Of a stretch of 64,000 nucleotides of DNA, positions 8,330 to 16,327 are shown piece by piece. The notes under the pieces were generated by a model. That model was given only the letters and a program-made list of their open reading frames with translations. It did not search any database and was not told the DNA's origin. This DNA is from Rikenellaceae bacterium (GTDB lineage: Bacteria > Bacteroidota > Bacteroidia > Bacteroidales > Rikenellaceae), in the NCBI GenBank assembly GCA_015059845.1, contig SUZR01000001.1, positions 1 through 64,000 on the forward strand, in the 5' to 3' direction. Both the position numbers and the translations under genes were made by a program. Numbering within the stretch: position 1 is the first letter of the stretch; every line of letters begins with the position of its first letter.

Positions 8330-8337
8330 TATCTTCG
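8330..8337 (+). promoter_or_regulatory. near-consensus -7 element of the aminopeptidase gene
   Basis: TATCTTCG, one mismatch to TAnnTTTG, ending 30 bases before the ATG at 8368. It is divergent from the pnuC promoter. Confidence 0.4.
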
Positions 8338-8367
8338 CCTGTGGAAAATAATTTTAACCTAAATAGT

Positions 8368-9753
8368 ATGAAGAGACTTTTAATTTGCGCAGCGTTGCTT
8401 ATGGCGGGTGCGCTTGGTGCTTCGGCACAGACAAAGAATGGCGGTATTAGCCCCGAGATGCTCTCTCGCATCAGTAAGAGCTATACAGGCTCGGCAGAGC
8501 AGAAGGCTGTGAAGAATGCTCTTGCATCGAATTCTATTGCTGCATTGGCTATCAATGCCGACAATCTCTCTATGATTGACACCCACTTCTCTCACCGAGT
8601 AAAGACGCAGGGTATCACCGACCAGAAATCGTCGGGTCGCTGCTGGTTGTTTACAGGCTTGAACGTGCTGCGTGCCAAGATGATTGACAAGTACGACTTG
8701 CCTGGTTTTGAGTTCTCGCAGAACTATAATTCGTTCTACGATTTGTTGGAGAAGTCAAACCTCTTCTTGCAGGCTATTATCGACACCCGAGACCTGCCGA
8801 TGGACGACCGCAAGGTAGATTGGTTGATGAAGAATCCTATTGGTGATGGTGGTCAGTTTACGGGTGTATCAAACCTTATTATGAAGTATGGCGTTGTGCC
8901 TAAGTCGGCTATGCCAGAGACATATCAGAGCAACAGCACAAGTAATATGGCGATGATTCTGAAGTGGAAGCTGCGTGAGTACGCTTTGGAGTTGCGCGAG
9001 ATGAAGCCTGCGCAGACCGCAGCACGCAAGGAGGCTATGCTGAGCGAGATTTATCGTATTCTGGTGGAGTGCTTGGGTGTTCCTCCTACTGAGTTTGAGT
9101 GGACACGCTACGATAAGGCTGGCAATGTTGTAAGCTGCAAGACCTACACTCCGAAGTCGTTCTATGAGGAGTATATCGGTGAGGACCTGGAGAATAACTA
9201 TATTATGGTTATGAACGACCCCACACGCGAGTATGGCAAGGTGTATGAGATTGAGTACGACCGCCACGTATATGATGGTGAGAATTGGTTGTACGTAAAC
9301 CTTCCCATCGAGCGCGTGAAGGAGCTGGCTATCGCATCAATTAAGGATAATACGGCGATGTATTTTTCTTGCGATGTGGGTAAGTTTATGGACCGCACGA
9401 AGGGCACGCTTGACGTAAATAACTTCGATTATGCATCTCTGTTCCGCACATCATTCCCGATGGATAAGAAGCAGCGCATCCAGACCTATTCGAGTGGCTC
9501 GTCACACGCAATGACGCTTATTGCTGTTGACCTCGACGCTGAGGGCCAGCCTAAGAAGTGGATGGTTGAGAATAGCTGGGGTGCATCGTCTGGCTACAAG
9601 GGTAACCTGATTATGACCGACGAGTGGTTTAACGAGTATATGTTCCGCGTAGTTGTGGAGAAGAAATATGTTCCCGCCGACATCCTGAAGATGCTCGACC
9701 AGAAGCCTATCCTCCTTCCCGCCTGGGATCCTATGTTCGCCCCCGAGGAGTAA
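8368..9753 (+). CDS. pepC: secreted C1B cysteine aminopeptidase (PepC/bleomycin hydrolase type)
   Basis: A 461-residue papain-fold aminopeptidase. The catalytic set is visible: oxyanion Gln and nucleophile Cys in DQKSSGRCWLF near residue 90, His in SGSSHAMTLIAVD near 378, and Asn in VENSWG near 399. A signal peptide (MKRLLICAALLMAGALGASAQ) indicates export, unlike cytoplasmic PepC of Firmicutes; this is usual for Bacteroidales. The ATG at 8368 was chosen because it begins the signal peptide, whereas an in-frame upstream GTG would add an unlikely N-terminal extension. Family members usually form hexamers; here that is inference. Confidence 0.93.
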   Translation: MKRLLICAALLMAGALGASAQTKNGGISPEMLSRISKSYTGSAEQKAVKNALASNSIAALAINADNLSMIDTHFSHRVKTQGITDQKSSGRCWLFTGLNVLRAKMIDKYDLPGFEFSQNYNSFYDLLEKSNLFLQAIIDTRDLPMDDRKVDWLMKNPIGDGGQFTGVSNLIMKYGVVPKSAMPETYQSNSTSNMAMILKWKLREYALELREMKPAQTAARKEAMLSEIYRILVECLGVPPTEFEWTRYDKAGNVVSCKTYTPKSFYEEYIGEDLENNYIMVMNDPTREYGKVYEIEYDRHVYDGENWLYVNLPIERVKELAIASIKDNTAMYFSCDVGKFMDRTKGTLDVNNFDYASLFRTSFPMDKKQRIQTYSSGSSHAMTLIAVDLDAEGQPKKWMVENSWGASSGYKGNLIMTDEWFNEYMFRVVVEKKYVPADILKMLDQKPILLPAWDPMFAPEE

Positions 9754-9765
9754 ACATAGCAAATA

Positions 9766-9810
9766 AAAACCAACAAGGCCTTCGCAAAAGCGAGGGCCTT
9801 GTTGGTTTTT
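9766..9810. terminator. strong bidirectional terminator
   Basis: A stem of about 15 pairs (AAAACCAACAAGGCC against GGCCTTGTTGGTTTT) around a TTCGCAAAAGCGAG inner loop, with T tracts on both strands. It serves the aminopeptidase gene and could also stop readthrough from the minus side. Confidence 0.9.
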
Positions 9811-9890
9811 AATAGATTCATAACCCATGACCCCCAACTCCCGAAGCTGGTATATCAGTTCGACTTGATTAGATTGTGGGAATCTGTTTG

Positions 9891-10757
9891 TTATGGTAAC
9901 TTCACGTCGGCGTAAATGGCGTAGTGGTCGGAGGCGATGCAGACGTCACCCGCCAAAGCTGCTGTGATAACTTGTGAGCGGGTCACTTTTGCAATCTTGG
10001 CCTTATTCTTGAATTGAAGTATGTAATCTATACACGCAGTACGGTCTTGTACTGTTGTTCTTCCCGTAGAACTTAATATTACCCACTCCTTCTTAAACTC
10101 GAGCATCATCTCGTGGTGCGGTTGTGCATTCATATCTCCGCCTAAAAATACTGGTTTATCAGAGTCGGCATATCGCGTTCTTATCTCGTCGTTAATAATC
10201 TTTACCTGGTCGGGTTGAGAGCCGTTGAGATGCGTGGAGGCTATTACGTAATCGTCATATTCCATCACAGCAACTACGCGGTCCTCCGAGCCTGGGATTG
10301 TCGGGATAGGTATGCTATATGTATGTGCGCCAGAGCGTTTCGCTGCTATACCAGAGCCATATTTGCCATCCTGATACTCTATGGCTGGGGCAAAATGGTA
10401 TTGCCATTTGCTATCGATGGCCTCTACAAGTTCCTTTATCTGAAAATAGTCATTACGTCGTGTACAGCTATCCAGCTCCTGAAAGCATACGGCGTCAGCA
10501 TCGGCCTCGAGGATAATATCGGCTAACAGTCGAACATTATCCTTCTTGGTAAAGTCTGTATTTGTGAATTTTCTGATGGCGCCAACGTTGTAGCTCATAA
10601 TACGAAATGAGCCATTGGCTTTTTTTGCAATAGGGTCTTTTAGAATCTCCGTACCCTCGTGCATTGGACCATCCTCATTAGAGCCACTATCCTTGCTGCA
10701 AGCCGTAAAGCATAAGGCAAGAGCAAGGATAGTGATTATGATATTAGGTTGTTTCAT
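9891..10757 (-). CDS. endonuclease/exonuclease/phosphatase-fold lipoprotein (third of three)
   Basis: A 288-residue Mg-dependent phosphodiesterase-fold protein. Lipobox at LCFTAC (Cys near residue 20) predicts a lipoprotein. EEP motifs in order: SYNVG near 55, CFQELDSC near 95 (metal Glu), ASTHLN near 172, GGDMNAQP near 207 (Asp/Asn), and ASDHYAIY near 275 (catalytic Asp-His). It is last in an operon of three paralogues, 10 bases after the second. It is closer to that second copy than to the first. The substrate (nucleic acid, lipid phosphate or inositol phosphate) cannot be told. Confidence 0.87.
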   Translation of the reverse strand: MKQPNIIITILALALCFTACSKDSGSNEDGPMHEGTEILKDPIAKKANGSFRIMSYNVGAIRKFTNTDFTKKDNVRLLADIILEADADAVCFQELDSCTRRNDYFQIKELVEAIDSKWQYHFAPAIEYQDGKYGSGIAAKRSGAHTYSIPIPTIPGSEDRVVAVMEYDDYVIASTHLNGSQPDQVKIINDEIRTRYADSDKPVFLGGDMNAQPHHEMMLEFKKEWVILSSTGRTTVQDRTACIDYILQFKNKAKIAKVTRSQVITAALAGDVCIASDHYAIYADVKLP

Positions 10758-10767
10758 TGATGTTTCG

Positions 10768-11604
10768 TTAGGGCAGTTTTACATCAACATAAATGGGAAA
10801 ATGGTCCGAAGCCTTCCACATATCTCCCGCATTTGAGTACAGTATCGAATGTGCATTTACAACCTCCACGATGGGTGCTTTGTTCTTGAATTGCAGAACG
10901 AAGTCGATACATACCATACGGTCTTGAACACTACGCTCCGATACGGTAGATAAAAGTTTCCAATGTTTTTCAAATTCAAGCATCATCTCCGAGCCTGGCT
11001 GGGCATTCATATCTCCTCCCAGGAATACAGGCTTGTCGGAGTCTGCGTAGAGCTCTATCATTGTTTTATTTATCAACTCCACCTGGTCATTCTGGTTGTA
11101 GTTGAGGTGCGTTGAGGCTATAACATAATTCTCATACTCCATTACGGCCACTACGCGGTCCTCGGAACCTTCTCTTGTGGGGATTAGAATGTCAAAACAT
11201 TTGATGGGCTCATTCTTTGAAGCTACACCTGAGCCGTATGTACCGCCGCGATTAGGTATTGCGGGCGCATAGTTGTATCTCCACTCTTTGCCCATCTGCT
11301 TAGATAAAACGTCAAGTTGGAAATATCTATTGCGAGATGTGCAGCTATCCAGCTCCTGAAAACATACTACGTCAGCCTCTGCTTCGCGGATGATTTCGGC
11401 GATAAGTTTTACGTTATCATCGGATGTAAACTCCTCGTTAACAAACTTTTTAATCACACCAACGTTGTAGCTCATAATGCGGAATGAGCCTTCGGCCTTA
11501 GGTGCGATGGGCGATTTCATCTGGGCCATAATATTATTACCACCCCAGCCGCACAAAACGGCTGAGATAGTAATAATAAGACTTATTATGGTTGTTCTTC
11601 TCAT
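10768..11604 (-). CDS. endonuclease/exonuclease/phosphatase-fold secreted protein (second of three)
   Basis: A 278-residue paralogue of its downstream neighbour, with the same order SYNVG, CFQELDSC, ASTHLN, GGDMNAQP and ASDHFPIY. The start at 11604 gives a signal peptide (MRRTTIISLIITISAVLCGWGG...MAQ) without a clear lipobox before the cleavage site, so it may be freely secreted or carry Cys18 as a lipid anchor. It begins 7 bases after the first gene's stop. A long shared core, from the SYNVG motif through the C-terminal DVKLP, points to recent duplication of copies two and three. Confidence 0.86.
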   Translation of the reverse strand: MRRTTIISLIITISAVLCGWGGNNIMAQMKSPIAPKAEGSFRIMSYNVGVIKKFVNEEFTSDDNVKLIAEIIREAEADVVCFQELDSCTSRNRYFQLDVLSKQMGKEWRYNYAPAIPNRGGTYGSGVASKNEPIKCFDILIPTREGSEDRVVAVMEYENYVIASTHLNYNQNDQVELINKTMIELYADSDKPVFLGGDMNAQPGSEMMLEFEKHWKLLSTVSERSVQDRMVCIDFVLQFKNKAPIVEVVNAHSILYSNAGDMWKASDHFPIYVDVKLP

Positions 11605-11611
11605 ATCTATG

Positions 11612-12373
11612 TTACTTTGTGATAACGATATCGGCAACAATGGGGCAGTGGTCAGACTCTACAGGAGCGCTGATAACCGTGTGGCTTGTAACCTCGGCTG
11701 TTGCGCCCTTGCCTGTATAGAGGCAGATGTAGTCAATCTCGGCGTGGGGTTTGTCGGCGCGGATTGTGAAACCTGTACCCTCGGTCTTCTTGAATACGTG
11801 GAAATTCTCGCTCATCAGGCGCATAGGCTCGCTGTTGGGGCGTGCGTTGAAGTCACCAGCAATCATTACGGGCTTATCGAGCTTCGAGAGCTCCTGCTCG
11901 ATAATGCCGATAGATGTAATGCGGTCCTCCTCGTGCAGTGAGAGGTGTGTACAGCAGTAGTAGTAATCCTCAAGCTCAACAATCAGCAGCGAACGAGGCT
12001 CCGAGCGGCAGGGCAGGGGCACGCGGCGGTAAGAGATGGGCTTCTCTTTGGTGAGCATACCGATACCATACTTTCCGCCCTTGTAATCAATCGAGGGTGC
12101 GAATGTGGGGTGCATACCCGTAAGCTCGGCCAGCTCCGAGAGCATATCGTGTCCCGGGTGGCGTGTTGTCATACTGTCAAGCTCCTGAATAGCAACAGCA
12201 TCGGCATCGGCGTCGTTGATAATCTTTGCAATACGCTCGCACGAAAGCTCGCCATCGAGGCCTACGCAGTTATGTACATTGTAACACAAAACTCGTGTTG
12301 AAATCTGCTTTGAGCCGCAAGCCACAAACGCAAGGGCTACGGCAGCGATAATGATAAGTGAAATACGTTTCAT
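11612..12373 (-). CDS. endonuclease/exonuclease/phosphatase-fold lipoprotein (first of three)
   Basis: A 253-residue lipoprotein (lipobox AFVAC, Cys near residue 19), first gene of the operon. EEP motifs: CYNVHNC near 31, AIQELDSMT near 64, CCTHLSLH near 140, IAGDFNARP near 170 and ESDHCPIVAD near 240. It is more divergent than the other two, with a GDFNARP in place of GDMNAQP. No clear -7 element was found on the minus strand upstream, so the operon promoter is undefined. Confidence 0.86.
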   Translation of the reverse strand: MKRISLIIIAAVALAFVACGSKQISTRVLCYNVHNCVGLDGELSCERIAKIINDADADAVAIQELDSMTTRHPGHDMLSELAELTGMHPTFAPSIDYKGGKYGIGMLTKEKPISYRRVPLPCRSEPRSLLIVELEDYYYCCTHLSLHEEDRITSIGIIEQELSKLDKPVMIAGDFNARPNSEPMRLMSENFHVFKKTEGTGFTIRADKPHAEIDYICLYTGKGATAEVTSHTVISAPVESDHCPIVADIVITK

Positions 12374-12465
12374 AGTGTTTGGGATTTTAGTTTGCGTAAA
12401 ATTAATCGTTTCGCGCCAAAAAAACGAATTTCTTTACTCAAAATGAAAAAATAATGGTAAAAATA

Positions 12466-12498
12466 TTTGGAGAATTGCCCGTTTGTTGTATATCTTTG
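12466..12498 (+). promoter_or_regulatory. promoter of the SPFH/RHH operon
   Basis: TTTG (12466-12469), a 21-base spacer, then TATCTTTG (12491-12498): a full-consensus Bacteroidota promoter. The leader to the first small gene is about 63 bases. Confidence 0.75.
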
Positions 12499-12567
12499 TA
12501 ATATCAAAATGATATTAAAACAAATGCCATTTTGAGAGCGATTGTCAACTATTAAAATTTTTGAGCT

Positions 12568-12705
12568 ATGGAGAAGAAAAAGACCTTTTGGGGCTATCTG
12601 TTTGGCGGGTGGTCATTGGGAAAATTGAGAATCTGGCCGTGGAAAGCCGAGGCTTGGGCTGCGCGCACGCCACATCGTGAGGCTGACGTTAAGATTAGTA
12701 AGTAA
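12568..12705 (+). CDS. 45-residue tryptophan-rich small protein
   Basis: An uncharacterised small gene: ATG at 12568, TAA at 12703-12705. The product starts MEKKKTFWGYLF, is basic, contains five Trp residues and a GGWSLGKLRIWPWK segment, and has no full membrane span. It lies between a consensus promoter and the SPFH gene, 23 bases before it, and would be the first translated product of that message. The W/G/K pattern suggests membrane-surface binding, but that is inference. No family recognised. Confidence 0.6.
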   Translation: MEKKKTFWGYLFGGWSLGKLRIWPWKAEAWAARTPHREADVKISK

Positions 12706-12728
12706 TTAATAATAAAAATAGAAGAGTT

Positions 12729-13676
12729 ATGAATAACAAGAATTTTGAGTACACAGGTTGGAAAATCAATGGTTTCGTAGCATTGGTTCTTATCTTGGCT
12801 GCCATTGTTGGTGCGGTGTTTATGATTGTTAAGGGTACGAACATCGAGGTGCCTATGGGGCCGATTTTGGTTGTTGGCGGCGCTTTGATATTGCTGCTGG
12901 CGATGATTTCGTGCAAGGGTTTTATGCTCTTGGAGCCTAATGAGGCTCGCGTATTGACCTTCTTTGGCGAGTATCGCGGCTCATTCTACAATACCGGTTT
13001 TTGGTGGGTGAACTTCCTTATGTCAGCAAAAAATATCTCTCTGCGTGCGCGTAACCTCAATGCCGAGCCTATCAAGGTGAACGATAAGACGGGTAACCCG
13101 ATTATGATTGGCTTGGTGCTGGTGTGGCGTTTGAAGCGCGATGAGATTTATCGCTCGGTATTTGATATTGACGCTACGGCCGATAATTCAGGTATCGTGA
13201 CGCAGGGTAGCCGTATGAAGATGTTGGAGAACTTCGTTGCAGTTCAGAGCGATGCTGCTTTGCGTCAGGTTGCAGGTTGCTATGCTTATGATGATAATAC
13301 GGCAGGTGGCGATGAGGTGACGCTGCGCAGCAGTAGCGACGAGATTAACGAGCTGCTTGAGGTACGTCTGTCAGAGCGTTTGGCTATTGCTGGTATTGAG
13401 GTTGTTGAGGCGCGTATTAACTATCTTGCTTATGCTCCCGAGATTGCTGCCGTGATGTTGCGCCGTCAGCAGGCCGATGCTATTATCTCGGCTCGTGAGA
13501 AGATTGTCGAGGGTGCTGTTTCAATGGTTAAGATGGCTATCGACCGTTTGGGCGAGGATGAGGTTGTGGAGCTCGACGAGGAGCGCAAGGCGGCTATGGT
13601 TACCAACCTGCTGGTTGTATTGTGTGCCGATGAGTCGGCTCAGCCCGTGGTGAATGCCGGAACTATGCACCATTAA
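12729..13676 (+). CDS. SPFH (stomatin/prohibitin/flotillin) domain membrane protein
   Basis: A 315-residue protein with two N-terminal membrane segments (about residues 14-34 and 43-63), then an SPFH domain (EPNEARVLTFFGEYRGSF..., GNPIMIGLVLVWRL) and a helical region rich in Ala/Glu (ARINYLAYAPEIAAVMLRRQQADAIISAREKIVEGAVSM is the usual flotillin-like helix area). Such proteins oligomerise on membranes to form scaffolds and often control partner proteases. Its neighbours here are an RHH protein and small membrane proteins rather than an NfeD-type partner. The process it serves is unknown. Confidence 0.88.
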   Translation: MNNKNFEYTGWKINGFVALVLILAAIVGAVFMIVKGTNIEVPMGPILVVGGALILLLAMISCKGFMLLEPNEARVLTFFGEYRGSFYNTGFWWVNFLMSAKNISLRARNLNAEPIKVNDKTGNPIMIGLVLVWRLKRDEIYRSVFDIDATADNSGIVTQGSRMKMLENFVAVQSDAALRQVAGCYAYDDNTAGGDEVTLRSSSDEINELLEVRLSERLAIAGIEVVEARINYLAYAPEIAAVMLRRQQADAIISAREKIVEGAVSMVKMAIDRLGEDEVVELDEERKAAMVTNLLVVLCADESAQPVVNAGTMHH

Positions 13677-13685
13677 TATTACGCT

Positions 13686-13892
13686 ATGGCAAAGAAAGCG
13701 GAAAATAAGAGTTTTGTGTTGCGAGTTGACGCTGCGACGATGGATGCCCTGGAGCGTTGGGCAGAGGATGAGTTTCGCAGTATCAATGGACAACTGCAAT
13801 GGATTATAGCCGATGCTTTGCGCCGTAGCGGTCGTCTGAAGAAGACCAAAAAAGTGGCTGAGGATAATAGTAGCGAGAAGGAGAGCGTATGA
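13686..13892 (+). CDS. Arc-like ribbon-helix-helix protein
   Basis: A 68-residue basic protein with a ribbon-helix-helix pattern: strand KSFVLRVDAATMDALERWAE and helices through SINGQLQWIIADALRRSGR, followed by a charged tail. This matches Arc/MetJ-type DNA-binding dimers. It begins 9 bases after the SPFH gene and may be the operon's own regulator. No toxin-like partner is adjacent. A non-DNA role linked to the SPFH protein is possible, because pairs of SPFH and Arc-like genes seem to occur together in Bacteroidales (from memory). Confidence 0.78.
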   Translation: MAKKAENKSFVLRVDAATMDALERWAEDEFRSINGQLQWIIADALRRSGRLKKTKKVAEDNSSEKESV

Positions 13893-13960
13893 TGAGTTGT
13901 GTATTTATTCTGTTTTTTACAACCGTTGCAATGTGGCTCTATGAACTTATAATGGCATAA
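13889..13960 (+). CDS. 23-residue hydrophobic micropeptide
   Basis: An ATGA overlap joins this frame to the RHH gene: its ATG (13889-13891) overlaps the RHH stop TGA (13890-13892). The product (MMSCVFILFF...) is a single hydrophobic helix with a short acidic end, ending at TAA 13958-13960. The next gene starts 5 bases later. The overlap and tight spacing favour real translation over chance. No family recognised. Confidence 0.5.
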   Translation: MMSCVFILFFTTVAMWLYELIMA

Positions 13961-13965
13961 GAGTT

Positions 13966-14394
13966 ATGGGAGAGTTGGATAAGAAATGGTTTCGAAATGT
14001 TTGGCTGTGTCTGTTGTTTGTGTCAGTTATGCTAAATTGCATTCAGCGATTGGTAGATGCCGCGTGGGCGCATAGCGCGGGTATTGAGATGCTGGATAAA
14101 GTTCTTTTTTGGATAACATTGTCCCTTACGGTAATTATCTTTATTTGGCATTGTGTCGGCTATTGGCGCACAAGCAAAAGACTCTTTTGGCGAATGTTGC
14201 GCCGTTGGTGCGGAGGTTTAACTATAGGTGTGGTTTGCGCTGTGATACTTGTGTTGCTGGTGCATTATGCGAAGGGCGACGACACAATCATCGACAACAA
14301 AGAAAGAGCTCTAATATTGAGTATTTTTGCCGCAGGAGGTCTTATGTGGGGTGTAGCCCGCTATAAGTACAACCATTGGCGCAAGGACGAGTAA
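13966..14394 (+). CDS. small membrane protein of unknown function
   Basis: A 142-residue protein with four hydrophobic segments (about residues 12-27, 45-63, 84-103 and 113-130), a basic central loop (RTSKRLFWRMLRRW) and a charged tail ending RKDE. No recognisable family. It sits 5 bases after the micropeptide and 20 bases before the next small membrane gene, so it belongs to the SPFH operon. The composition (Trp, Arg-rich loops) resembles generic Bacteroidales hypothetical membrane proteins; no catalytic motif seen. Confidence 0.7.
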   Translation: MGELDKKWFRNVWLCLLFVSVMLNCIQRLVDAAWAHSAGIEMLDKVLFWITLSLTVIIFIWHCVGYWRTSKRLFWRMLRRWCGGLTIGVVCAVILVLLVHYAKGDDTIIDNKERALILSIFAAGGLMWGVARYKYNHWRKDE

Positions 14395-14414
14395 AATCTG
14401 TAAATTGTAGAGCT

Positions 14415-14600
14415 ATGACAACGAAGACTAAGATATTTTTTATTTGGGTCGGCTATCTGTTTTGGGTGGTTTATTTGATAGTTATGGTTGCGGCGAGTCT
14501 TAAGGCGGACGATAACCTCAATATCCTGTTTGCCGTATTGACATTTGTATGTGGCGAGGCTGTTCTTGTAATTGCGCATCGGAAACTATTGAATAAGTAG
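14415..14600 (+). CDS. 61-residue two-span membrane protein
   Basis: ATG at 14415, product begins MTTKTKIFFIW. Two hydrophobic segments (residues 7-26 and 35-53) form a helical hairpin with a short polar loop (LKADDN). Last gene before the terminator at 14606-14648, so it closes the SPFH operon. An upstream in-frame ATG at 14376 lies inside the preceding gene and was rejected. No family recognised. Confidence 0.65.
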   Translation: MTTKTKIFFIWVGYLFWVVYLIVMVAASLKADDNLNILFAVLTFVCGEAVLVIAHRKLLNK

Positions 14601-14605
14601 ATGTG

Positions 14606-14648
14606 AAAACCGCCTTGCAGAATAAATTTTGTTCGTGAGGCGGTTTTT
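14606..14648 (+). terminator. terminator of the SPFH operon
   Basis: AAAACCGCCT (14606-14615) pairs with AGGCGGTTTT (14638-14647), ten perfect pairs followed by T. It separates the SPFH operon from the next group of small membrane genes. Confidence 0.85.
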
Positions 14649-14695
14649 CTGTAAATAATTTGTAACTTTAGGGTGAATATTAAAATTTACCATCT

Positions 14696-15127
14696 ATGAC
14701 AAGCTATAATCCCCAAGAGAGACATCCTCAAGTAAGACTTCGTAATCGCATTATGGCAGCAGCTATTTTGTTGCTGGCCATAGTTAATGGAGTGGCAAGC
14801 TATTTCGATTTGCACGACACGATGGCCATTCTTGTTTTGAATTTAGTTGGAGTTGCGCTCTTTGTTCTGGCTGTGGTGCTGGAGTTTAGACGAATGATTC
14901 CGCGTAAACGTTGGCGTGCATTATCCTTTTTGATGCCATCATTGGGTGTTATATTGCTCTTTTGTGGCCGCGTGGTAGATAGCGAGGGATATTATAAGGC
15001 TACTACGATATTATTATCCTTGGGCTGCGTGGTTATGCTCTACGGTGTTATATGTATTTGGAAGTGGCGACATTATAGTTTGGCCCACAAGGCTGAATTA
15101 CATAAGAACCGCCATCGTGAAGCATAG
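14696..15127 (+). CDS. four-span small membrane protein
   Basis: A 143-residue uncharacterised membrane protein. Hydrophobic segments at about residues 20-38, 42-60, 80-96 and 106-122, separated by short basic loops (EFRRMIPRKRW). A near-consensus -7 element TAACTTTA (14663-14670) precedes it. Topology is similar to the following gene, suggesting a related pair. No family or motif recognised. Confidence 0.65.
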   Translation: MTSYNPQERHPQVRLRNRIMAAAILLLAIVNGVASYFDLHDTMAILVLNLVGVALFVLAVVLEFRRMIPRKRWRALSFLMPSLGVILLFCGRVVDSEGYYKATTILLSLGCVVMLYGVICIWKWRHYSLAHKAELHKNRHREA

Positions 15128-15145
15128 AATAATTAAGGATTTGGT

Positions 15146-15625
15146 ATGGGATTTAGATTCATTAGAATAGGTAATAAAAGTGTGGGAGAGATTCAGGCGC
15201 TCTCGTTTCGTCGCTCGCTAAAAAATTCGGCTGTTATTCTTTATGTGATGGCATTGTGGGCTATTTATATAGTGATACGTCTGATGGGTTATGATATTTC
15301 CAGTTGGGCTGATTTTATATTTAGTGTTCTGAATTTTGCATTGGTAGGTGTTATTGATAAACAATTACCAAGCCGTCGTTATAAGAATCTCGGTTTGTTA
15401 TTGGGAATAATGGGTACGATGTTCGTGTTTTTTCTCTCAAAGAAAATCTTTTCAGGAACATTGTCAATGGATGTAGATGTGTGGCTTTTTGGAGGATTGA
15501 TACTCCTCGCCTATGGGTATAGCATATACAGTCTATGGCGCTGGATGCGAAATATTAGTTGGTATAAGGATTTAATTCTGCAACGCGAGTTACGAGCCCG
15601 CCGCAGAAGAAAAAAGGTATATTAG
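15146..15625 (+). CDS. four-span small membrane protein
   Basis: A 159-residue protein with hydrophobic segments at about residues 27-46, 54-70, 87-104 and 117-135 and a very basic C-terminus (RELRARRRRKKVY). It follows the preceding membrane gene by 18 bases and precedes the sirtuin gene by 3, so all are likely on one transcript. The spacing of segments and central PSRRYKNLG/PRKRWRALS loops suggest homology between the two. Function unknown. Confidence 0.65.
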   Translation: MGFRFIRIGNKSVGEIQALSFRRSLKNSAVILYVMALWAIYIVIRLMGYDISSWADFIFSVLNFALVGVIDKQLPSRRYKNLGLLLGIMGTMFVFFLSKKIFSGTLSMDVDVWLFGGLILLAYGYSIYSLWRWMRNISWYKDLILQRELRARRRRKKVY

Positions 15626-15628
15626 CAT

Positions 15629-16327
15629 ATGACAAAGATTGTTGTTTTCACAGGTGCAGGCGTGAGTGCCGATAGCGGCCTTTCGACCTTCCGCGATGCC
15701 GATGGTTTGTGGGCAAATTACCGTATTGAGGATGTCTGCACGCCCGAGGCTCTGGTGCGTAATCGAGCATTGGTTATCGAGTTTTACAATAAACGCCGTA
15801 AGGAGCTGCTCTCGACGAAGCCTAATCCTGCGCATTATGCTATTGCGGAGCTGGAAAAACATTTTGATGTACAGGTTGTTACACAGAATGTTGATGACCT
15901 GCACGAGCGTGCTGGCTCTACGCGAGTAACCCACCTGCACGGCGAGCTGATGAAACTGCGTAGTGAGCGTAATAGCGAGCTTATTGTACCTATTGAGGGG
16001 TGGGAGCAGACGCTCGATGCGCGTGCCGAGGATGGCGCTCTGTTGCGTCCGCATATTGTCTTTTTCGGGGAGTCGGTGCCTATGTTTGACCGTGCTACGC
16101 AGATTGCCGCCGAGGCCGATTTGATGATTGTCGTGGGTACATCGCTGGCCGTCTATCCCGCAGCGATGTTGGTGCGATATGCTAAGTCGGGGGTGCCTAT
16201 CTATGTCGTGGACCCGGGTAATCCCGATACATCTATTATTCGCAATAATCCTTTGACCCACATCAAGGCGCGAGCTGCTGAGGGAATGCCTGAGTTGGCT
16301 GAAAAACTGCTCGCAGAGTTGAAGTAA
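15629..16327 (+). CDS. cobB: NAD-dependent protein deacylase, sirtuin (CobB-like)
   Basis: A 232-residue sirtuin that removes acyl groups from lysines, consuming NAD. Markers: GAGVSADSGLSTFRDADGLW near residue 8, TQNVDDLHERAG near 87 and LHGEL near 104 (catalytic His), GTSLAVYPAA near 172. The YNKRRKE segment near 53 has the Tyr and Arg spaced as in desuccinylase/demalonylase (SIRT5-type) enzymes. The four zinc-binding cysteines usual after the LHGEL motif are absent. It is followed by the L,D-transpeptidase gene with a one-base overlap. Confidence 0.92.
   Translation: MTKIVVFTGAGVSADSGLSTFRDADGLWANYRIEDVCTPEALVRNRALVIEFYNKRRKELLSTKPNPAHYAIAELEKHFDVQVVTQNVDDLHERAGSTRVTHLHGELMKLRSERNSELIVPIEGWEQTLDARAEDGALLRPHIVFFGESVPMFDRATQIAAEADLMIVVGTSLAVYPAAMLVRYAKSGVPIYVVDPGNPDTSIIRNNPLTHIKARAAEGMPELAEKLLAELK

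Noticed and set aside
8262..8340. TPP riboswitch upstream of pnuC-thiN
   Set aside because: The gap is only 79 bases and no THI-box core was recognised.
13686..13892. Antitoxin of a toxin-antitoxin pair
   Set aside because: The RHH fold fits, but neither neighbour resembles a toxin; the SPFH gene and small membrane genes surround it.
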